DNA of 64,000 bases from Pseudomonadota bacterium (GTDB lineage Bacteria > Pseudomonadota > Alphaproteobacteria > Rhodobacterales > Rhodobacteraceae). Position 1 is the stretch's first letter; every line of letters begins with the position of its first letter. Below are positions 20,415 through 28,865 of the stretch, piece by piece. A program made the translations under genes and the position numbers. The notes below the pieces were generated by a model that saw only the letters and a program-made list of their open reading frames with translations, was not told the origin of the DNA and did no database searches. The stretch lies in contig JBCAYL010000001.1 in assembly GCA_038533575.1 (NCBI GenBank), positions 2,012,226 through 2,076,225 on the forward strand, written 5' to 3'.

Positions 20415-21276
20415 GCTCTCGGCGCGGATCGCGAAGGCCCAGCATATCGGCGACCGCCCCCGCCAGGAGGATGCGGTCGCCTTCCACGTCGCGGAGGGCG
20501 GCGAGCCGACCCTTGCCGTGCTCTCGGACGGCATGGGAGGCCACGCCGACGGGGATCTTGCCAGCCGGATCATCACCGGTGAGGTGTTCGGCGAGCTCTA
20601 CCTCGCCGCCGCGCGCCCGAAGGCCTTTGCACGGAGCAGTGGCATCATCTTCGACGCGGCGCTCAACGCGGCCAACCAGCGGCTGAAAGAGAGCATCGAG
20701 GAAAGCCTCATCTCCAAGGAGACGGGTGGCACGCTCATCTGCACGAGTGTTCACAACGGGGAGCTGCGCTGGCTCTCGGTGGGCGACAGCATGCTCTATC
20801 TCTTCCGCGAGGGGCAGCTGCGCCTTCTCAACGACATCCACTCGCTCGGCGCGCAGCTCGACAGGATGGCCGCCGCTGACGAATTGCCCGCCGAGGACGC
20901 CAAGGACCACCCGGACCGCAACTGCCTGACGTCGGCCGTGACCGGAGGACCGATCCCGAAGGTGGACTGCCCCGAGCAGGCGCTCGCGCTCGAGGCCGGC
21001 GACATCATTCTGCTGGCTAGCGACGGGATCGAGGCGCTGAAACAGCGTCGGCTGGAAAAACTCATCGCACAGCTCTGGGAGGCGGGCGCAGACGTGGCCG
21101 CGGGCGTGATCGAGGCCATCAAGACGACGGGCGCCGAGGACCAGGACAACACGTCCGTCATCGCCATCGAGATCTCCGGCCCCGAGGAGAGCCCGGCGCC
21201 CGAAGTCGCCCCGCACACCTCGCCGCTCGCAAGCTATTGGCCGCGCTGGGGACGAGACCGGGGCGCGCGCGCATGA
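20407..21276 (+). CDS. PP2C-family serine/threonine phosphatase
   Basis: 289 residues from ATG 20407; it overlaps the FHA gene by eight bases and has a G-run six bases upstream, preferred over earlier in-frame codons. PP2C motifs are complete: Asp/Glu metal motif RPRQEDAV (Glu 21, Asp 22), SDGMGGHADG at 40-49, GGTLICTSVHNGELRWLSVGDS, LASDGIEAL, and the last metal site EDQDNTSVI. It should remove phosphates placed by the kinase two genes upstream. Its TGA overlaps the next ATG (ATGA at 21273), so it is coupled to the degenerate GTPase. Confidence 0.92.
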   Translation: MSELSARIAKAQHIGDRPRQEDAVAFHVAEGGEPTLAVLSDGMGGHADGDLASRIITGEVFGELYLAAARPKAFARSSGIIFDAALNAANQRLKESIEESLISKETGGTLICTSVHNGELRWLSVGDSMLYLFREGQLRLLNDIHSLGAQLDRMAAADELPAEDAKDHPDRNCLTSAVTGGPIPKVDCPEQALALEAGDIILLASDGIEALKQRRLEKLIAQLWEAGADVAAGVIEAIKTTGAEDQDNTSVIAIEISGPEESPAPEVAPHTSPLASYWPRWGRDRGARA

Positions 21277-22388
21277 CCGGCCCAGCGATGCGGGACATCC
21301 AGGGCCTTGAGGGATTGAAAGTGCTAGCCAGTGCTGATGAGTTGCCCAGCGGAGCCCGTCGCAGCTGCCAGGAGCTCGCCGAGAAATTCGATGCTCCATT
21401 GCGCATCGGCATCTTCGGGCTGAACGGCTCCGGAAAGAAGCGCATTCTCAACGCGCTGCTCGGCGCGCGCGTGGCGATGGAAAGCGCGTCGCTGCCTACC
21501 CTCGAAGTGCTGCCGGGCCGTGAGGAAAAAACGACGGCCATGCTGGCAGATGGCGCAACACTCGAGATGCCGGGCTTCCCGGATGAGGAATTGCTTGCGC
21601 TCGAGCCCATGTTTCTCTCCGTGACGAGTCCGGCCTGTGACGACCTTCGGCAATCTTTCCTTCTCACGGTCTGCGACGACACGTTCGAGGATCTGTCCGC
21701 AGGCCTCTCCTGGGCAGCGACGCGCATCGATCTCGCGATCTGGTGCACCGAGCATTGGACGCGGCTCGAGCGCCGCGTCTATGCGCAGGTGCCGGACCAT
21801 CTGAAGGACCACGCGGTCTTCTGCCTCGCCTCGCCTTTCGCGGCGGACGTGGCTGTGCCCGAGGGCTTTGACACCGCGTTTCGCATGGACCCGTCCGACG
21901 ACGCGGCCAGCTCTTGCGCGGCCCTCGCCGATCACGTGCGCGGCGTCATCGAAGAGGCCCGGCGCGCCGACATCCTCGCGGCGGAGGCCTTGCTTCATCG
22001 CTACGGGGGCTTTCTCGCGGAAGAGCCGGCCCCCGCTCCCGCCGCCCCCGACACGCGCCCGGCCCCGCGCGAGGTGGACGAGGCGGCCGTGGCGCAACTC
22101 ACCTTTCTCTTTCGCCATCTGCGCGGCTCCGCCGAAAGCCTGCGCGCTGCTGGAGGGAGCTGCGCCCGGACCCTCAGCGCGCTTGAACATGCCTTCGAGG
22201 AACTCGCGGACCACGCGATGGATCTGCATGCCTTTGGCGAGACCTGGCCCGAGGTCGACGAGGCCATTTCCGAGGCACGCGATCTCTGCGTCCTGCTGAA
22301 GATGGAAGGCGGGGACGACCAGGCCGAGGACGCAGCCCGCATGCTGTTGCAACTCAGATGGGACATCGAAGCAAAGCTGGCGGCCTGA
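21273..22388 (+). CDS. Dynamin-like GTPase homologue with degenerate nucleotide motifs
   Basis: 371 residues from ATG 21273, chosen for the ATGA overlap with the phosphatase stop. An N-terminal P-loop-like segment reads GLNGSGKK (49-56): the Ser/Thr that binds Mg after the lysine is replaced by Lys. Where GTPases have DxPG, this protein has VCDDTFEDLS; the G4 [NT]KxD motif is absent. The segment RIDLAIWCTEHW matches QVDLVIWCTPAH of the intact GTPase encoded at 24407, so the two are paralogues. The C-terminal third is helical and acidic. It is probably a non-hydrolysing partner of the active GTPases. I infer this from motif loss. Confidence 0.7.
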   Translation: MTGPAMRDIQGLEGLKVLASADELPSGARRSCQELAEKFDAPLRIGIFGLNGSGKKRILNALLGARVAMESASLPTLEVLPGREEKTTAMLADGATLEMPGFPDEELLALEPMFLSVTSPACDDLRQSFLLTVCDDTFEDLSAGLSWAATRIDLAIWCTEHWTRLERRVYAQVPDHLKDHAVFCLASPFAADVAVPEGFDTAFRMDPSDDAASSCAALADHVRGVIEEARRADILAAEALLHRYGGFLAEEPAPAPAAPDTRPAPREVDEAAVAQLTFLFRHLRGSAESLRAAGGSCARTLSALEHAFEELADHAMDLHAFGETWPEVDEAISEARDLCVLLKMEGGDDQAEDAARMLLQLRWDIEAKLAA

Positions 22389-22422
22389 CGGCCCCGGTCG
22401 CCCGCCACCCAGAGGAACCGAG

Positions 22423-24366
22423 ATGATGCTTGCCGAAGACCACACCCCCGAAGACGCCTTCGAGACGAGGCGCGCCTATTCCGCCTTCGGCGGGCTTCTC
22501 CCCGTGGCCGAAAAGCTGCGGGCGCTAGAACAGGAGGCCGAGAGCCTCATGTCGGCGCCGCATCCGGCCCTCGCGCGCAAGGCGCGCAAGCTCCGCGATC
22601 TGATCCAGGACTTCGAGCCGGGCGTGACCTTCATCGGGCAGGTCAAGGCGGGCAAGACCACGCTCGTGAACGCGATGACCGGCTGGCCCGGGCTCCTACC
22701 CGCAGACGTGAACCCGTGGACCTCCGTCGTGACCTCTGTGCATCTCACGCCGCCGCAGAGAAAAGGCTTCAATCACGCCGCATTCCGCTTCTTCTCCAAC
22801 GAGGAATGGGACAACCTCATTCACCATGGCGGGCGCCTCGGCGAGATCGCCAGCCGCGCAGGGGCCGCGGACGAAGTCTCCAAGGTGCGAGAACAGCTCG
22901 ACACGCTGCGCGAAAAATCCCGTCAACGTCTCGGTCGGCGCTTCGAGATGCTGCTGGGCCAGACCCATACCTACGACACGCTGACCGCGGATCTCGTGAA
23001 GCGCTACGTGTCCCTCGGCGACAACTTCTGGGAAGAAGCGGGCGCCCGGCGTCTCGACGGGCAGTTTGCCGACATCACGAAATCCGCGGACCTGTGGTTC
23101 CCCGGTCCGGACCTGCCGCTTGGCCTCTGCATCCAGGACACGCCCGGCGTGAACGACACCTTCATGATCCGCGAGCAAATCACGCTGCGCGGCCTGCGGG
23201 GCTCGAAGCTCTGCGTCATGGTCCTGTCGGCCCAGCAAGCGCTTTCTTCCGTGGATCTCGGACTGATCCGGCTCATCTCCAACATCAAGTCGCGGGACGT
23301 TGTGATCTTCGTGAACAGGATCGACGAGCTCGAGAACCCGGCGCGCGACGTCCCGAAGATCCGGGAGAGCATTCTCGCGACGCTGGCACAATTCAACGGT
23401 CCCGAGGATGCCGGCATCGTTTTCGGCAGTGCCTACTGGGCGGAGCACATGGTCGCCGGCACCATGGACGCCCTCGGCGTCGACAGCTCGCAAAGCCTCC
23501 TCAACTGGGCGGAAAACCAGATCGACGATGACCTCGCCAAGGCGCCGCTCGAAGAGCTGATCTGGCGTCTTTCGGGGGCCCCTGCCCTCGGGCGCGCGAT
23601 CTCCAATCGCATCGCAGGCGGCGCGGCAAAGGTCCTCGTGGAAAAGGTTCAGGCCGAGCTGATGAATCTGAAGGCCGCGGCGCATCGGCGACCCCTTGCC
23701 CCGGTTCGCACAGGCGCGGGTCACACGGCGCCGGCCGTCAACGGCGATACCACCGCTGCATTTGCGGAGATCGAGCGAAGGTGCGCGGAAAGCCTCTCCG
23801 CACGCCTCGCCGCCGTCACGGCCGCCTTCGATGACCGGACCCGGAAATCCTACGGGACGTTCCTCGACCGGGCGACGGCTGAGCTCCTCAAGCACCTTGC
23901 GAAGCACGGCGACGGCGAGGTCTGGTCCTACGATCCCTCCGGACTGCGCATGCTGCTGCGCACGGCCTACAAGGTTTTCGTGGCGGCCGCAGCGAAGGCG
24001 GCCAAGGATGAACTCGATATTGCCGCGCAGGAAATCTCGGCACTCTTGCAGGGGGGCGGCAGCGCCGATGACAGCGTTGCTCGAGTGTTTGCGCCTCCCG
24101 TCCCCCCTGCCGAGGCGCCCGTGACGCTCGCGCAGACGATCGCACTGGATCTCAAGGGCAGCTGGTGGACGCGCTTCTGGCGCAAGCGGCGCGGCTTCGA
24201 GGCTTTCGCCGATGATTTCGCAAAGCTCATCGAGGAAGAGACGGCCAACATGCTCCTGAGCCTTCGCGAAGACTGCGTGGACGCCTATGCCGAAACGCTC
24301 CGCCGGGCCCTCGCGGAGTTCCTCGCCGACCAACGCGATATCTTCGGCAGCGCTGCCTTGAGCTAA
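22423..24366 (+). CDS. Dynamin-family GTPase (large)
   Basis: 647 residues; GAGGA lies shortly before the ATG. Dynamin-type GTPase domain: G1 GQVKAGKTT at 72-80, G2 Thr 100 region (PWTSVVTSV), G3 DTPG at 239-242 and G4 NRID at 298-301. An unusually long, charged insertion (about 110-225) separates G2 from G3, as in bacterial dynamin-like proteins. The C-terminal 250 residues are predicted helical stalk, with a Trp/Arg-rich patch (GSWWTRFWRKRRGF) that could touch membrane. It probably self-assembles or remodels membrane in a nucleotide-dependent way. Family is clear, biological role unknown. Confidence 0.85.
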   Translation: MMLAEDHTPEDAFETRRAYSAFGGLLPVAEKLRALEQEAESLMSAPHPALARKARKLRDLIQDFEPGVTFIGQVKAGKTTLVNAMTGWPGLLPADVNPWTSVVTSVHLTPPQRKGFNHAAFRFFSNEEWDNLIHHGGRLGEIASRAGAADEVSKVREQLDTLREKSRQRLGRRFEMLLGQTHTYDTLTADLVKRYVSLGDNFWEEAGARRLDGQFADITKSADLWFPGPDLPLGLCIQDTPGVNDTFMIREQITLRGLRGSKLCVMVLSAQQALSSVDLGLIRLISNIKSRDVVIFVNRIDELENPARDVPKIRESILATLAQFNGPEDAGIVFGSAYWAEHMVAGTMDALGVDSSQSLLNWAENQIDDDLAKAPLEELIWRLSGAPALGRAISNRIAGGAAKVLVEKVQAELMNLKAAAHRRPLAPVRTGAGHTAPAVNGDTTAAFAEIERRCAESLSARLAAVTAAFDDRTRKSYGTFLDRATAELLKHLAKHGDGEVWSYDPSGLRMLLRTAYKVFVAAAAKAAKDELDIAAQEISALLQGGGSADDSVARVFAPPVPPAEAPVTLAQTIALDLKGSWWTRFWRKRRGFEAFADDFAKLIEEETANMLLSLREDCVDAYAETLRRALAEFLADQRDIFGSAALS

Positions 24367-24406
24367 GCACCGGCCCCTCGAACATAGCACAGCTTCTGAA
24401 AATGGG

Positions 24407-25273
24407 ATGATGACCATGACCATTCAGTCAAACGACTTTCCCCGGCCCGCCAAGCCCCGCATCGCCCTGATGGGGGAGTTCAGCGCGGGGAAGAGCACGC
24501 TCGCCAACCTGCTCCTGGAGCAGGAGCACTCGCCCGTTCAGGTCACGGCCACGCAGCTGCCGCCGGTCTGGTACAGCTTCGGGGATAGCCCGCCGCAGCA
24601 GGTGACACTGGAAGGCGCGCGCCAACCCGTCCAGAAGCCGCATTGGCGCGATGTGTGTCTCGGTGAAGCGCAGCTCATCGAGGTCCAGCTCGAGGCCGAC
24701 GTCCTCGAGGCAGCCGATCTCATCGACGTGCCCGGCACCTGCGACCCCAACCTGCCCGCCCAATATTGGGAGACGCTGATCACCCAGGTCGATCTCGTGA
24801 TCTGGTGCACGCCCGCGCATCAGGCCTGGCGACAGTCGGAGGCCGCGCTGTGGGAGACGGTGCCAGAGGAGCTGAGGGAGCGGAGCCTCCTGCTCATCAC
24901 ACGGATCGACAAGATCCTGTCCGAAGACGACCGCCGTCGCATCCTCCAGCGCGCGACGAACGAGGCGGGGCATCTCTTTGCCCAAGTGAGCGCGGCCTCG
25001 CTGACAGAGGCCCTTGCAGCCCCCCATGACGAGACCGCGCTGGAGCGCAGCGGCGTGGCGGACATGGTCCGTTTTCTCATCCGGATGCTCGAGCGTGTGG
25101 GAGATACCTCCCGAGGGCCCTTCGTGCCCCATGTCGAGGCAGGCGCGGCACCGCCGCCGCTCGCGGACGCGACGCCCGTCGCAACGCCGCCCACCGCGGC
25201 GCCGCCCGGCCTCATCGTCCCGCGGCGCATCGTGCGCAAGAACCGGCAGTTGGCGGCGCGCCCCACGGCCTGA
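24407..25273 (+). CDS. Dynamin-like GTPase (small)
   Basis: 288 residues (ATG 24407; ATG 24416 is possible). Intact GTPase motifs: G1 GEFSAGKST at 23-31, G2 Thr in VTATQLP, G3 DVPG at 107-110, G4 TRID at 165-168. The C-terminal 60 residues are Pro/Ala-rich and end in a basic stretch (RRIVRKNRQ). It lacks the long helical stalk of the larger neighbour, so the pair may act as a hetero-oligomer, as tandem bacterial dynamins often do. Its closest relative in the window is the degenerate homologue at 21273. Confidence 0.82.
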   Translation: MMTMTIQSNDFPRPAKPRIALMGEFSAGKSTLANLLLEQEHSPVQVTATQLPPVWYSFGDSPPQQVTLEGARQPVQKPHWRDVCLGEAQLIEVQLEADVLEAADLIDVPGTCDPNLPAQYWETLITQVDLVIWCTPAHQAWRQSEAALWETVPEELRERSLLLITRIDKILSEDDRRRILQRATNEAGHLFAQVSAASLTEALAAPHDETALERSGVADMVRFLIRMLERVGDTSRGPFVPHVEAGAAPPPLADATPVATPPTAAPPGLIVPRRIVRKNRQLAARPTA

Positions 25274-25339
25274 GGCGGGTCTATGTTAGATCAATGTTAA
25301 TCCGCGGGCGCGATACGGTGCGAAAGGAGATCTCCGCCC

Positions 25340-25696
25340 GTGTCGCTGCCTGCCCTGTCCCGACTGCGCGAAAGCCTCGCGGGATGCGAGGTCGCGCTTC
25401 TGATCGACCTGCCCACGCGGACCTGCCTGCTCTCGGCGGGCGCGCTTCAGACCAGTCAGGACCAGCTCGAGCGGCTCTGCACCGAAGGCGCGTATTTCCT
25501 CCAGCTTGAGGGCGTCACGGGCTTTGGCGCCTGCATCCTTTCCGGGCCGCTCGGGATCAAGGTCTTTGCGCGCGCCGCCGCGGATCAGCCGGAGGCGCTT
25601 TGCCTTCTCTTCGGGCCACATCCCCTGCCGGAGGACCTGGACGCGCGGGTGCGCGGCTTTCTAAGGGACGAGAGCTTCATGGGGCGGCATGTCTAG
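25340..25696 (+). CDS. Small unrecognised protein, possible Roadblock/LC7-like fold
   Basis: 118 residues from GTG 25340 with GGAGA nine bases upstream. I do not recognise it by a signature. The pattern of a hydrophobic strand CEVALLIDLPTRTCLLSAG, an amphipathic helix and later strands ACILSGPLGIKVFA and ALCLLFGP resembles Roadblock/LC7 proteins, which bind and regulate small GTPases (MglB type). Placement after three GTPase genes makes that attractive but it is inference from pattern only. No membrane segment or signal peptide. It overlaps the next gene by eight bases. Confidence 0.6.
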   Translation: MSLPALSRLRESLAGCEVALLIDLPTRTCLLSAGALQTSQDQLERLCTEGAYFLQLEGVTGFGACILSGPLGIKVFARAAADQPEALCLLFGPHPLPEDLDARVRGFLRDESFMGRHV

Positions 25697-26495
25697 CTTG
25701 CCCCCGCCTCCTCAGCTCGCGGCCCTTCTTGCGCGCGCCGCCGCTGCCGGTGTCCCGACCGTGCGGCAGGCGCCCTGTGCCCATCCAGACGACGGCGCAC
25801 GCTTTTTTGCGGAAACCGTCCGCGGGACCATCCTGCCGCGCACCCTATCGTTCTTCTGCGACGACCTCCTCCGGGTAAGGGCGAATGCCAAGGGCGGCAC
25901 GCTCTTGTCCGTCGGAGAGGAGGCGGCCGGAGCCAATATGCGCCCCCTGCGCCCCGAAGACCTCGAGAGCCTGTCAGAGCTCCTCGGGCGCGCCTTTGGG
26001 GAGGGCGGGGTCGTGTCAGTCACCGCGGCCCCCGCGAGCATCCGGCCAAGCACGTCCCAGGTGGGTATCCCGGGCGATGTCCTTCTTGCGGCCTTCGGCC
26101 AGGCGCAGCCGCCGCTCTCCGTCGCAGACCGCCTGAGTGTTTTGATCGAGGTCGCCCAGGATGTGACGCTCGCGATCTTTCGAGCTGAAGGGGGAGAGGA
26201 GATCCCAGATGCGAGCTTTGAGGCCGTTCATCAGGCCCGCGCCTTGGTGGCAGAGCTCTTCGAGGCGCTCAGCGCTCCCGAGTGCCCCATGGACGCCGAG
26301 CACCTTCTCGCGATCTATCCGGACGATCTCCCCGACTTTGCCGCGTGTTTTCATCGGGGCGAGGCTGAACTCACAGCCCTCGTCATCCACAGGGATGCCA
26401 CGGAGGAAGTGATGGAATTCTGGGCCTCCCTCGGCGGGTGGGAGCTCGGGCCTTTTGCCTCGCCTTCGCCGGGGGTCAGTCCGCCTCGGCCGTGA
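25689..26495 (+). CDS. Unrecognised protein, last gene of kinase-GTPase operon
   Basis: 268 residues, ATG 25689 overlapping the previous gene. No family recognised. The N-terminal half has alternating strands and helices; the C-terminal half is acidic and helical with a segment AVHQARALVAELFEALSAPECP and a strand ELTALVIHRDATEEVMEFWA. It has no signal peptide or membrane segment. The last 20 bases overlap the convergent MBL-hydrolase gene. Being co-transcribed with a kinase, phosphatase, FHA protein and dynamins, it may be a client or effector of that system. Function unknown. Confidence 0.6.
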   Translation: MSSLPPPPQLAALLARAAAAGVPTVRQAPCAHPDDGARFFAETVRGTILPRTLSFFCDDLLRVRANAKGGTLLSVGEEAAGANMRPLRPEDLESLSELLGRAFGEGGVVSVTAAPASIRPSTSQVGIPGDVLLAAFGQAQPPLSVADRLSVLIEVAQDVTLAIFRAEGGEEIPDASFEAVHQARALVAELFEALSAPECPMDAEHLLAIYPDDLPDFAACFHRGEAELTALVIHRDATEEVMEFWASLGGWELGPFASPSPGVSPPRP

Positions 26496-27408
26496 AGGCC
26501 CGCGCTTTCTTGGAAGTAAAGCGGTTCATCGGCAACGAGAGCACCACCCGCCCTTTGCTATCGGGCTCCGGCAGCCGGCCCCCGCGGATATTGACCTGCA
26601 GCGCGAACAGCATCCGGTCCGGCAGGGGCAAGGTTGCATCCCGCGCGTCCCGGGTCGCGATGAAATCCGCGCGGCTCACGCCCTCCTGGACATGGATGTT
26701 TCCCGCTTTCTGATCGGCGACCGTGGCCATGCAGGCCGCATCGCGGCCATCCTTGCGGTAGTCATGCCCGATGAACACCCGCGTCTCATCCGGAAGGGCG
26801 AGGATCGCCTCGATGCTGTCCCAGAGCTCTCCCGATGATCCGCCGGGGAAATCGCAGCGCGCGGTGCCGCTGTCCGGCACCATGAGCGTGTCATGGGCAA
26901 AGATCGCGTCGCCGATCCTGTAGCTCACCGAGGCCAGAGTGTGTCCCGTCGACAGCGACACCTCCACGCGGCACCCGCCGAGCTCGAAGCTGTCACCGGG
27001 CTCGAAGAGCCGGTCCCAATACTCGGCGCGTCCGGCCATGGTGTCATCGGCATAGAAATCCGACCAGATCTCTTGCACGCGGAGCACGCGCGCACCGATC
27101 GCTTGTTTTGGTGCGCCGGCGAGGGCCTCCTTGATGTAGTGGGCTGCGGACAGATGATCCGCGTGCGGATGCGTGTCGAGCACCCAGGCGACCTCGAGGC
27201 CTTCTTGCTGCGCGTATTCAAGCATCTCGTCGGCGCTGTAGGTCCACGTCGCGCCCGCGGCGGGATCGAAGTCGAGCACCGGGTCGATGATGGCGGCCTT
27301 CCGGGTCTCGGGACACCAGGCGATGTATTGCCATGAGCCCGTGACCTCTTCGTAGAAGGCAGCGACGTTTGGGCTGCCCTGGCGTGCTCCTGCGGGAAAG
27401 AACTGCAT
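26476..27408 (-). CDS. MBL-fold metallo-hydrolase (Blh / persulfide-dioxygenase-like)
   Basis: 310 residues, ATG 27408 with GGAGG seven bases upstream. Metal site THPHADHLSA (His 80, His 82, Asp 84, His 85), a third-ligand His in LSTGHTLASVSY, Asp in AHDTLMVPDSGTARCDF, and the final FIGHDYRKDG. These match the ETHE1/Blh branch that oxidises or hydrolyses sulfur or thioester substrates with a mononuclear iron or zinc site. No rhodanese domain is fused and no BigR-type repressor is adjacent. Substrate could be glutathione persulfide, but that is inference. Confidence 0.83.
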   Translation of the reverse strand: MQFFPAGARQGSPNVAAFYEEVTGSWQYIAWCPETRKAAIIDPVLDFDPAAGATWTYSADEMLEYAQQEGLEVAWVLDTHPHADHLSAAHYIKEALAGAPKQAIGARVLRVQEIWSDFYADDTMAGRAEYWDRLFEPGDSFELGGCRVEVSLSTGHTLASVSYRIGDAIFAHDTLMVPDSGTARCDFPGGSSGELWDSIEAILALPDETRVFIGHDYRKDGRDAACMATVADQKAGNIHVQEGVSRADFIATRDARDATLPLPDRMLFALQVNIRGGRLPEPDSKGRVVLSLPMNRFTSKKARAFTAEAD

Positions 27409-27621
27409 GACATGGCCTCCCTCAAGACGCGCCGCGCGGCATCCACAGCACCGCGACGCGGCCTCTTGATCTTGCCTCGCAAGGTCCCCGGGAACGGCTG
27501 GACAGTAAAGCGGAAATCACGCCTGCCCCTCGACGGTGCATACCGCGTCTTCGCAAGACCCAGCCCGCCCGTGGGGCGATCATGCGCTGCCAGGGCCTGG
27601 GCGGGGACAGCCCGGAGCCGG

Positions 27622-28542
27622 CTAGTTTCCGGGGGGCGTCGTGGCCGCCGCGGCAAGTTCGGCGATGGCCGCGTTGAAGGCCTCCAAGAAGTCTCCTTCC
27701 TGAGGTGCATGTGCCATGGGCTCGAAGACCACGCTGGTCAGGCCCAGCGCATCGGTCGCCGCCATGGCGTCGTCCGGTGGCGCCGCTTCCCAAAGGAAGA
27801 CCCGCGCGCCCGTCTCGCTCGCGAGTTCCTCGAGCTCAACCATCTCGGCGGCGGTGGGGGCCGCACCCGCCTCCCATTCCAGCGACGTGATCGAAAGCCC
27901 GTAGCGCGCCGCGAGATACTGATAGCGCGGATGCGTGGCGATCATCGGCATATCCGAGACCGCACCGAGCCCCGCTTGCGCGGCTTTGTCGAGCGCCTCG
28001 AGATCGGCCTCAAGCGCAGCGAGATTGGCAAAGACCTCGTCCGGAGGCGCGAGGTCACGCGCAGCCATGGCCCCGGCAATGGCGCCGGCCTGTGCGGCCG
28101 CAAGCGTCGGGTCGAGCCACGTATAGGACGCCAGCCCTTCATGGGAGTGCTCTCCCCCGTCGCCGTGGCTGTGGGTGATGCTCTCGGTGACGATAAATCG
28201 ATCTTCGATCGCCCGGGAGGTGTTGAACACGCGCGAACGCGGCAGCGACACGCGGTCGATCCACATGGCGAAGCCCGCCCCGTTGAGCAAGATCAGGTCC
28301 GCCGACTGGATCGCACTGATATCGGAAATGGTTGGGCGCCAGAAGGACGGATCGGTGCCCTCGGGCACCGGGAAGACGACCTCCACATGCGCGCCGCCGA
28401 GCCGCTCCGCGAAGTATTGGAGCGCGTGGTTGACGGCGACGATCCGAGGCCGCTCCTCGGCGAGCGCGCCGTGGCTCAGGACCGCGAGCAAAAGGCCCGC
28501 AACAAGGGCGCTAGGCCGACCAACGAAGCTTAACTTCCGCAT
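27622..28542 (-). CDS. ZnuA-like metal ABC transporter substrate-binding protein
   Basis: 306 residues with a signal peptide (MRKLSFVGRPSALVAGLLLAVLSHGALA). Cluster A-1 (ZnuA/TroA) binding protein: NHALQYFAERLGG, a His-rich loop THSHGDGGEHSHEG, WLDPTLA, THPRYQYLAARYGL and the late EAAPP region. In most family members HxWLDP carries a metal ligand; here it reads SYTWLDP, so that His is absent. The gene overlaps the small secreted gene upstream by 13 bases and is the last gene of an operon holding a MacB-type ABC transporter, not ZnuB/ZnuC. It may bind zinc or another metal in the periplasm. Confidence 0.8.
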   Translation of the reverse strand: MRKLSFVGRPSALVAGLLLAVLSHGALAEERPRIVAVNHALQYFAERLGGAHVEVVFPVPEGTDPSFWRPTISDISAIQSADLILLNGAGFAMWIDRVSLPRSRVFNTSRAIEDRFIVTESITHSHGDGGEHSHEGLASYTWLDPTLAAAQAGAIAGAMAARDLAPPDEVFANLAALEADLEALDKAAQAGLGAVSDMPMIATHPRYQYLAARYGLSITSLEWEAGAAPTAAEMVELEELASETGARVFLWEAAPPDDAMAATDALGLTSVVFEPMAHAPQEGDFLEAFNAAIAELAAAATTPPGN

Positions 28543-28865
28543 TTGCGCGCGATGTCCTCTGGGGTGACGATCCAGTAATTGTCGTGTCCGCCGGTATCGA
28601 CCTCGATGAGAAGGCCGCCCGCGTGATCCACGTCCGCCAGGGGGACGCTCGCGGTCCCGTCGCTCTGGAGCTCGAGCGTCGTCTGAAGCTCGTTGTCGCC
28701 GTCAAGCACGCGCACGTCTCCGGCTTGCGCCACGCGGCCATTGGAGAATTTCGCCTCCACAGTCACGACCTCGCAATCCACCGAGGCAAAGACGACGAGC
28801 TGGTGAGCCGCCGCACCGGAGGGTGCGGCGACAGCCAGCGCGAGGGGCGCCAGCGCGCGGATCAC
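28530..28865 (-). CDS. Small secreted protein of unknown function
   Basis: 111 residues from GTG 28865, whose GTGA overlaps the stop of the upstream DUF4198 gene. A signal peptide (VIRALAPLALAVAAPSGAAAHQ) is followed by a short beta-rich domain (LVVFASVDCEVVTVEAKFSNG ... GLLIEVDTGGHDNYWIV). Two cysteines (in VDCEV and RKCGS) could pair. The length and beta pattern resemble nickel/cobalt-transport accessory periplasmic proteins related to DUF4198, but no firm family. Co-operonic with metal-binding candidates, so a periplasmic carrier or chaperone is plausible. Confidence 0.6.
   Translation of the reverse strand: MIRALAPLALAVAAPSGAAAHQLVVFASVDCEVVTVEAKFSNGRVAQAGDVRVLDGDNELQTTLELQSDGTASVPLADVDHAGGLLIEVDTGGHDNYWIVTPEDIARKCGS

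Noticed and set aside
21237-21273. TTG-started 383-codon form of the degenerate GTPase
   Set aside because: The ATG at 21273 overlaps the phosphatase stop in ATGA form, and the extra residues are only the phosphatase C-terminus in another frame.
22696-24423. 575-codon minus-strand open frame opposite the large dynamin
   Set aside because: The dynamin has intact G1, G3 and G4 on the plus strand; the antisense frame has no recognisable domain.
18066-26495. Type VI secretion post-translational control module
   Set aside because: Kinase, FHA and PP2C genes suggested it, but no tss/vgr/hcp gene is present and the partners are dynamins.
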